Below, piece after piece: positions 43,275-47,685 of a stretch of 47,685 nucleotides of DNA; within the stretch, counting starts at the first letter, position 1, and each line of letters opens with the position of its first letter. The notes under the pieces are model-generated. The model had not been told where the DNA came from and did not search any database. It saw only the letters and a program-made list of their open reading frames with translations. This stretch comes from Clostridium frigoris. Lineage in GTDB: Bacteria; Bacillota; Clostridia; Clostridiales; Clostridiaceae. The stretch lies in contig NZ_JAHLDV010000027.1 of the NCBI RefSeq assembly GCF_018861865.1, forward strand, positions 1 through 47,685, written 5' to 3'. A program made the translations under genes and the position numbers.

Positions 43275-45878
43275 ATGAAATTAACAAATGTAGAAGAATT
43301 AAATAAAAAACTTAAAAGTGTAAAAGAAGCTCAAAAGAAATTTTCCACTTATACTCAAGCTCAAGTGGATGAGATTTTTAAAAAAGTAGCAATGGTAGCA
43401 TTAGAGGCTAGAATATCCCTTTCTAAAATGGCAGTAGAAGAAACTGGTATGGGATTATTAGAAGATAAGGTAATCAAAAATCATTTTGCAGCAGAATATA
43501 TCTACAATAAATATAAAGATGAAAAAACATGTGGTGTTATCGAAAGAGATGAAACTTATGGTATAACAAAAATTGCAGAACCAATAGGTGTTGTAGCAGG
43601 TATAGTACCAACTACAAACCCTACATCAACAGTAATTTTTAAATCATTGATATGTTTAAAAACAAGAAATGGTATAATATTTTCTCCTCATCCAAGAGCA
43701 AAAAAATCAACAATAGCAACAGCAAAATTGCTTTTGGATGCTGCAGTTAAGGCAGGAGCCCCAGAGGGAATAATAGGTTGGATAGATGAGCCTTCTATAG
43801 AACTTTCACAAATACTTATGAGTGAAGCTGATGTGATACTTGCTACAGGAGGCCCAGGGATGGTTAAATCGGCTTATTCATCAGGAAAACCAGCTATTGG
43901 TGTTGGACCAGGAAATACACCAGCAATAATTGATGAAAGTGCAGATATAGAAATGGCTGTGAGTTCAATAATACTATCCAAGACATATGACAATGGTACA
44001 ATATGTGCTTCAGAGCAATCTATAATAGTACTCGATTCAATATATACTAAAGTTAAAAATGAACTTATTAAAAGAGGAGCATACATATTAAATCAGGATG
44101 AAATAGATAAGGTTAAAACGGTTATGTTTAAAGATAATAGGATAAGTCCAAGTATAGTTGGAAAATCTGCTTGTGACATAGCCAAGTTAGCAGAGGTTAA
44201 TGTACCGGAATGGACAAAGGTGCTTATAGGAGAAGTTAAATCAGTTGAACTAGATGAACTATTTTCAAGAGAAAAATTATCAACAGTATTAGCTATGTAT
44301 AAAGTAAAAAGTTTTGATGAAGCTTTAGAAAAAGCAGAAAGACTAATTGAACTCGGTGGTTTGGGACATACATCTTCATTGTTTGTAGATTCTTTGAGAG
44401 AAAAAGAAAAAGTAGAAAAATTCAGTTCTAAAATGAAGACCGTAAGAACTTTTATAAATATGCCTTCAGCTCAAGGGGCTAGTGGTGATTTATTCAACTT
44501 TAAGATCGCACCTTCATTTACCCTAGGCTGTGGATTTTGGGGCGGAAATTCAGTGTCAGAAAATGTAGAACCTAAACATTTGTTAAATATAAAAACAGTA
44601 GCAGAGAGAAGGGAAAATATGCTTTGGTTTAAAGTACCAGAAAAAATATACTTCAAATATGGATGCTTAGAATCTGCACTTAAAGAATTAAAGAATATGG
44701 GCAAGAAGAAAGCATTTATTGTAACTGATAAAATGCTTTGTGAATTAGGATATGCAGATAAAATAACAAAAGTTCTTGAGAAAATTGATATAAGTTTCAA
44801 AGTATTTTCAGATGTTCAGTCGGATCCTACACTTGAATGTGCTTATGAAGGGGCTAGACAAATGCTTGAATTTGAGCCAGATACCATAATAACAATCGGT
44901 GGAGGATCAGCTATGGATGCAGCTAAAATCATGCAAGTGTTATATGAGCATCCAGAAGAAAAATTTCATGATCTAGCAATGAAATTTATGGATATAAGAA
45001 AGAGAATACACCATTTTCCAAAGCTTGGGATTAAGGCTATGTTAGTAGCAATACCAACAACTGCCGGTACTGGTTCAGAAGTAACACCATTTGCAGTTAT
45101 AACAGATGAGAAAACAGGAATGAAATATCCACTTTCTGATTATGAATTAACACCTAATATGGCAATTGTAGATGCAGAGTTTATGATGAATATGCCAAAA
45201 GGTCTAACTGCAGCTACAGGAATAGATGCATTAAGTCATGCTATTGAAGCCTATGTATCTGTCATGGCTACGGATTATACAGATGGATTAGCACTTCAAT
45301 CTATAAAAATGATATTTGAATATTTACCAACATCATATAGTGAAGGAACTACTAATATACTTGCCAGAGAGAAAATGGCGCATGCATCTACAATAGCAGG
45401 TATGGCATTTGGAAATGCATTTTTAGGAGTATGTCATTCAATGGCACACAAATTAGGATCACAACACCATATGCCTCACGGTATTGCTATTGCTGTATTG
45501 CTTGAGGAAGTAATTAAATTTAATGCAGTAGATATTCCAGTAAGACAAGCTTCATTCCCACAAAACAAATATCCCGATGCAAAGGAAAGATATGCTGCTA
45601 TTTCTAATTTTTTAAATCTAGGCGGGAATACAGATGATGAAAAAGTAGCTTTATTAATAAAATCAATTACTGATCTAAAAAAAGAATTAAATATTCCGTT
45701 GACTATAAAAGATGCTGGGGTTAAAGAAGAAGATTTCTATTTAACATTGGATGATATGTCTGAGAAAGCGTTTGATGATCAATGCACTACCGCTAATCCT
45801 AGATATCCAATGATAAATGAGATAAAACAGGTATTTATAAATTCATTTGGTAAAACTAAAACAGTAAAAGTTAAATAA
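43275..45878 (+). CDS. adhE: Bifunctional aldehyde/alcohol dehydrogenase AdhE
   Basis: A cytoplasmic fusion enzyme of 867 aa that reduces acetyl-CoA or butyryl-CoA to the aldehyde and then to ethanol or butanol with NADH; members usually form long filaments (spirosomes). Residues 1-430 form the CoA-acylating aldehyde dehydrogenase (Cys244 in NGTICASEQS). Residues 450-867 form the Fe-alcohol dehydrogenase (TIGGGSAMDAAK, PTTAGTGSEVTPF, GIDALSHAIEAY, CHSMAHKLGSQHHMPHG). Length is typical. AAAGGAGT is the ribosome binding site. Rex-type sites before it indicate redox control. A Rex-like gene follows by 41 bp in the same direction, probably in one transcript. Confidence 0.96.
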   Translation: MKLTNVEELNKKLKSVKEAQKKFSTYTQAQVDEIFKKVAMVALEARISLSKMAVEETGMGLLEDKVIKNHFAAEYIYNKYKDEKTCGVIERDETYGITKIAEPIGVVAGIVPTTNPTSTVIFKSLICLKTRNGIIFSPHPRAKKSTIATAKLLLDAAVKAGAPEGIIGWIDEPSIELSQILMSEADVILATGGPGMVKSAYSSGKPAIGVGPGNTPAIIDESADIEMAVSSIILSKTYDNGTICASEQSIIVLDSIYTKVKNELIKRGAYILNQDEIDKVKTVMFKDNRISPSIVGKSACDIAKLAEVNVPEWTKVLIGEVKSVELDELFSREKLSTVLAMYKVKSFDEALEKAERLIELGGLGHTSSLFVDSLREKEKVEKFSSKMKTVRTFINMPSAQGASGDLFNFKIAPSFTLGCGFWGGNSVSENVEPKHLLNIKTVAERRENMLWFKVPEKIYFKYGCLESALKELKNMGKKKAFIVTDKMLCELGYADKITKVLEKIDISFKVFSDVQSDPTLECAYEGARQMLEFEPDTIITIGGGSAMDAAKIMQVLYEHPEEKFHDLAMKFMDIRKRIHHFPKLGIKAMLVAIPTTAGTGSEVTPFAVITDEKTGMKYPLSDYELTPNMAIVDAEFMMNMPKGLTAATGIDALSHAIEAYVSVMATDYTDGLALQSIKMIFEYLPTSYSEGTTNILAREKMAHASTIAGMAFGNAFLGVCHSMAHKLGSQHHMPHGIAIAVLLEEVIKFNAVDIPVRQASFPQNKYPDAKERYAAISNFLNLGGNTDDEKVALLIKSITDLKKELNIPLTIKDAGVKEEDFYLTLDDMSEKAFDDQCTTANPRYPMINEIKQVFINSFGKTKTVKVK

Positions 45879-45919
45879 TTTAAACTCTAATTATTATTTT
45901 TCAAAGGAGAGTTAACATT

Positions 45920-46555
45920 GTGGAAAATCAAAATAATATACCACTGCTGGTTATTAGACGGATGACTAAATACCATAAATATTTAATGAAACTTGTAAAT
46001 AATGATGTGGTTTCAATATCCTCAAAGAAATTTGGTGAAATAATTGGATTTACAGCTAGTCAAATAAGACGAGACCTAAATTATTTTGGAGATTTTGGGA
46101 CACAGAGACTAGGGTATAATGTTAAAGATTTATTAATTGAAATCAACGGTATATTGGGACTCTTAAAAAAACACAATATGATAATAATAGGAGCAAATAA
46201 TATTGGGAAAGCTATTGCTAATTATACTAGATATGAACAATTAAACTTTAAATTAGTTGGTATTTTTGATGTTAATCCAGAACTTATAGGATTAACATTT
46301 CAAAATATTAAAGTGCTAGACATAGACAACTTAGTAAGCTTCTTAAAGGAAATACCAACAGACATCGGAATAATTTGCATATCAAAGAATTATGCACAAA
46401 CAGTTACTGACATGATGGTAGAAAATGGAGTTAAGTGTATATGTAACATTACACCTGTGGATTTAAATGTACCAAAAGAAATAATTTTAGAAAATATCAA
46501 TTTAACTAATAGTTTGTTAACACTTAAGTGTTTAATGAATGCTAGGACATATTGA
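45920..46555 (+). CDS. rex: Divergent Rex-family redox-sensing repressor
   Basis: A 211-residue Rex-type repressor. The N-terminal winged helix is well kept (VSISSKKFGEIIGFTASQIRRDLNYFGDFG, then GYNV), with the usual recognition helix. The Rossmann loop normally reads GxGxxG but here reads IIIGANNIGKAIANY: the second glycine is an Asn. The NAD(H) region continues with IFDVNP and the end LLTLKCLMN. The loop change may alter NADH affinity, so its redox response is uncertain. The start is GTG, 9 bases after AAGGAGA. It is 41 bp after adhE and probably represses it through the Rex box at 43041. This may be an adhE-dedicated paralogue, with a second canonical rex elsewhere. Confidence 0.88.
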   Translation: MENQNNIPLLVIRRMTKYHKYLMKLVNNDVVSISSKKFGEIIGFTASQIRRDLNYFGDFGTQRLGYNVKDLLIEINGILGLLKKHNMIIIGANNIGKAIANYTRYEQLNFKLVGIFDVNPELIGLTFQNIKVLDIDNLVSFLKEIPTDIGIICISKNYAQTVTDMMVENGVKCICNITPVDLNVPKEIILENINLTNSLLTLKCLMNARTY

Positions 46556-46880
46556 TAATAATGTAACTCATTGGCTGAGGGTGTAAATTATTTTGTGTAT
46601 TCTCTTTCTTTAAGCAAAATAATTGAATTATTTAATTATGAAAAACTGTTAATATAGTTTATAGATATTGTTACTTTGTAATTACTTTTCAGTATATGAT
46701 TTCCATTTATAGCTATTAATATACCCTCTAAATATTAGGTTAGGGCAGTGTTGAGATGTGAATTGAGTCGTTATTGAAGAATAATACATTAACGGATTAT
46801 CTTTGGGTGATCCGTTTTACTTATTTAACAGGAAAATTTAAGCTATACCTCTTAGGGGTTTGAGGGACGGAGTCCCAAAG
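46556..46880. other. Intergenic region between rex and the transposase
   Basis: About 325 bases with no gene. A hairpin AACGGAT-N12-ATCCGTT (46791-46816) followed by TTTAC could terminate the adhE-rex transcript although it is 235 bases away. A GGGAC-GGA-GTCCC hairpin (about 46864-46876) directly before the transposase stop probably belongs to the end of the IS element. The exact IS border cannot be fixed. Confidence 0.45.
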
Positions 46881-47685
46881 CTACGCTCCTTCATTTAAGA
46901 CCTCACTAAATAATATATTGAGCTGGCTAATAACAAGGTCCCAATTTTCATATGCTCTAGTCCATTTCTTACTTACCTTTTCAGTTGCCAAATATAGCAT
47001 CTTCATAAGACTATCATCGTTCGGAAATATAAGCTTTGTCTTAGTTACTTTTCTAAATTGACTGTTAAGGCTCTCTATAGCATTTGTGGTATATATAATT
47101 CTACGAATATAATCTGGAAATGCAAAGAAAGTTATAAGATTATCCCAATTATCTTCCCAGCTTTTTATTGCATTTGGATATTTACTACCCCATGTTTCTT
47201 TTGCAGACATTAAATTTTCAAGTGCAAGATCTTCATTCACTGCGCCATAAACAGCTTTCAAATCTTTTGCAAACGCCTTCTTGTCTTTATATGGTATATA
47301 TTTCATACTTGCTCTCAATTGGTGAATTATACAACGTTGTATCTTTGCAAAGGGATAGACAGCCTCTATTGCTTCTTTAAAGCCACTTAAGCCATCTATA
47401 CAAAACAACAAAACGTTCTTCAAGCCTCTATTTCTGAGGTCATTAAGTACTGAAAGCCAGAACTTACTACTTTCATTTGTTCCTATCCAAATACCAAGTA
47501 CTTCTTTTTCTCCATCCATATTTACACCTAGCACAACATAAGCTGCCTTGATTATAATATGCTTGTCGTCACGCACTTTATAGTGTATTGCATCCAAAAA
47601 AACAAATGAGTATGTTTTTTCAAGTGCCCTATTTTGCCACTCTGTAACTACAGGCATAATCCTATTTGTTATATTCGAGACCATT
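46881..47685 (-). mobile_element. IS256-family transposase (partial; N-terminus beyond the window)
   Basis: The C-terminal 267 residues of an IS256-type (Mutator-like) DDE transposase, still open at the window edge. Visible: catalytic Asp in FLDAIHYKVR, second Asp in FCIDGLSGFKEAI, the CIIHQLR box, and the catalytic Glu in TNAIESLNSQFRKVTK. The frame is uninterrupted to its TAG at 46881. Sequence just beyond the stop should contain one terminal inverted repeat, but the second end is outside the window, so it cannot be matched. This is the only mobile element seen. Confidence 0.93.

Overview
The window is low-GC, gene-dense DNA typical of a solvent-forming or saccharolytic Clostridium. The main reasons are a bifunctional AdhE with Rex-type operator sites, a BdhA/B-like butanol dehydrogenase, an acetoacetate-decarboxylase-family protein, several sugar PTS systems, strong GGAGG ribosome binding sites and frequent GTG/TTG starts. 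No rRNA, tRNA, CRISPR array or prophage module was seen. The species cannot be fixed from the sequence alone.

Layout. (1) 1-7.2 kb: the tail of an unidentified upstream gene, then a divergent cellobiose locus. EIIA-EIIB-6-phospho-beta-glucosidase-EIIC run on the minus strand from a perfect sigma-54 promoter, and a CelR/LevR-type sigma-54 activator runs on the plus strand. Three 22-23 bp tandem repeats between them look like the enhancer. (2) 7.3-13.8 kb: PHP phosphoesterase, lipoprotein binding protein, two permeases, ATPase, alkaline-phosphatase-superfamily hydrolase and DeoR regulator. A promoter with 11-bp TTAACA-type repeats abutting the -10 (Pho-box-like) precedes them. I read this as a phosphate-starvation operon that imports an organophosphate ester and cleaves it inside the cell. 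(3) 13.9-19.5 kb (minus): OmpR-type response regulator, histidine kinase, small membrane-anchored protein, orphan binding lipoprotein and UhpT/GlpT-type antiporter. This resembles the Pgt and Hpt/Uhp external organophosphate sensing systems. Tandem 11-bp repeats in front of the transport part are the likely regulator site. (4) 19.5-23.6 kb: an autoregulated PadR-DUF1048-like membrane protein pair, an amino-acid permease, a cytidylate-kinase-like protein and a DUF985 cupin. (5) 23.7-28.3 kb: a 1503-residue SF1 helicase ending in a Vsr/DUF559-like nuclease, a candidate stand-alone defence gene. (6) 28.5-35.5 kb: an ADC-superfamily protein with an SDR and a PucR-type regulator, then MarR, Fe-alcohol dehydrogenase, nitroreductase, and a DJ-1/PfpI gene broken by a one-base frameshift. 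(7) 35.7-38.1 kb: a zinc-ribbon membrane protein and a peptidoglycan hydrolase lacking a signal peptide. (8) 38.2-42.9 kb: a trehalose operon (treP, treA, treR, EIIA-Glc-like) behind a double inverted operator. (9) 42.9-46.6 kb: adhE with a Rex box on its promoter, followed by a divergent Rex paralogue. (10) 46.9 kb to the end: an IS256-family transposase cut by the window edge.

The genes form self-contained regulatory cassettes, each with its own regulator and visible operator. The two adjacent organophosphate modules and the AdhE-Rex-like pair are the most interesting.
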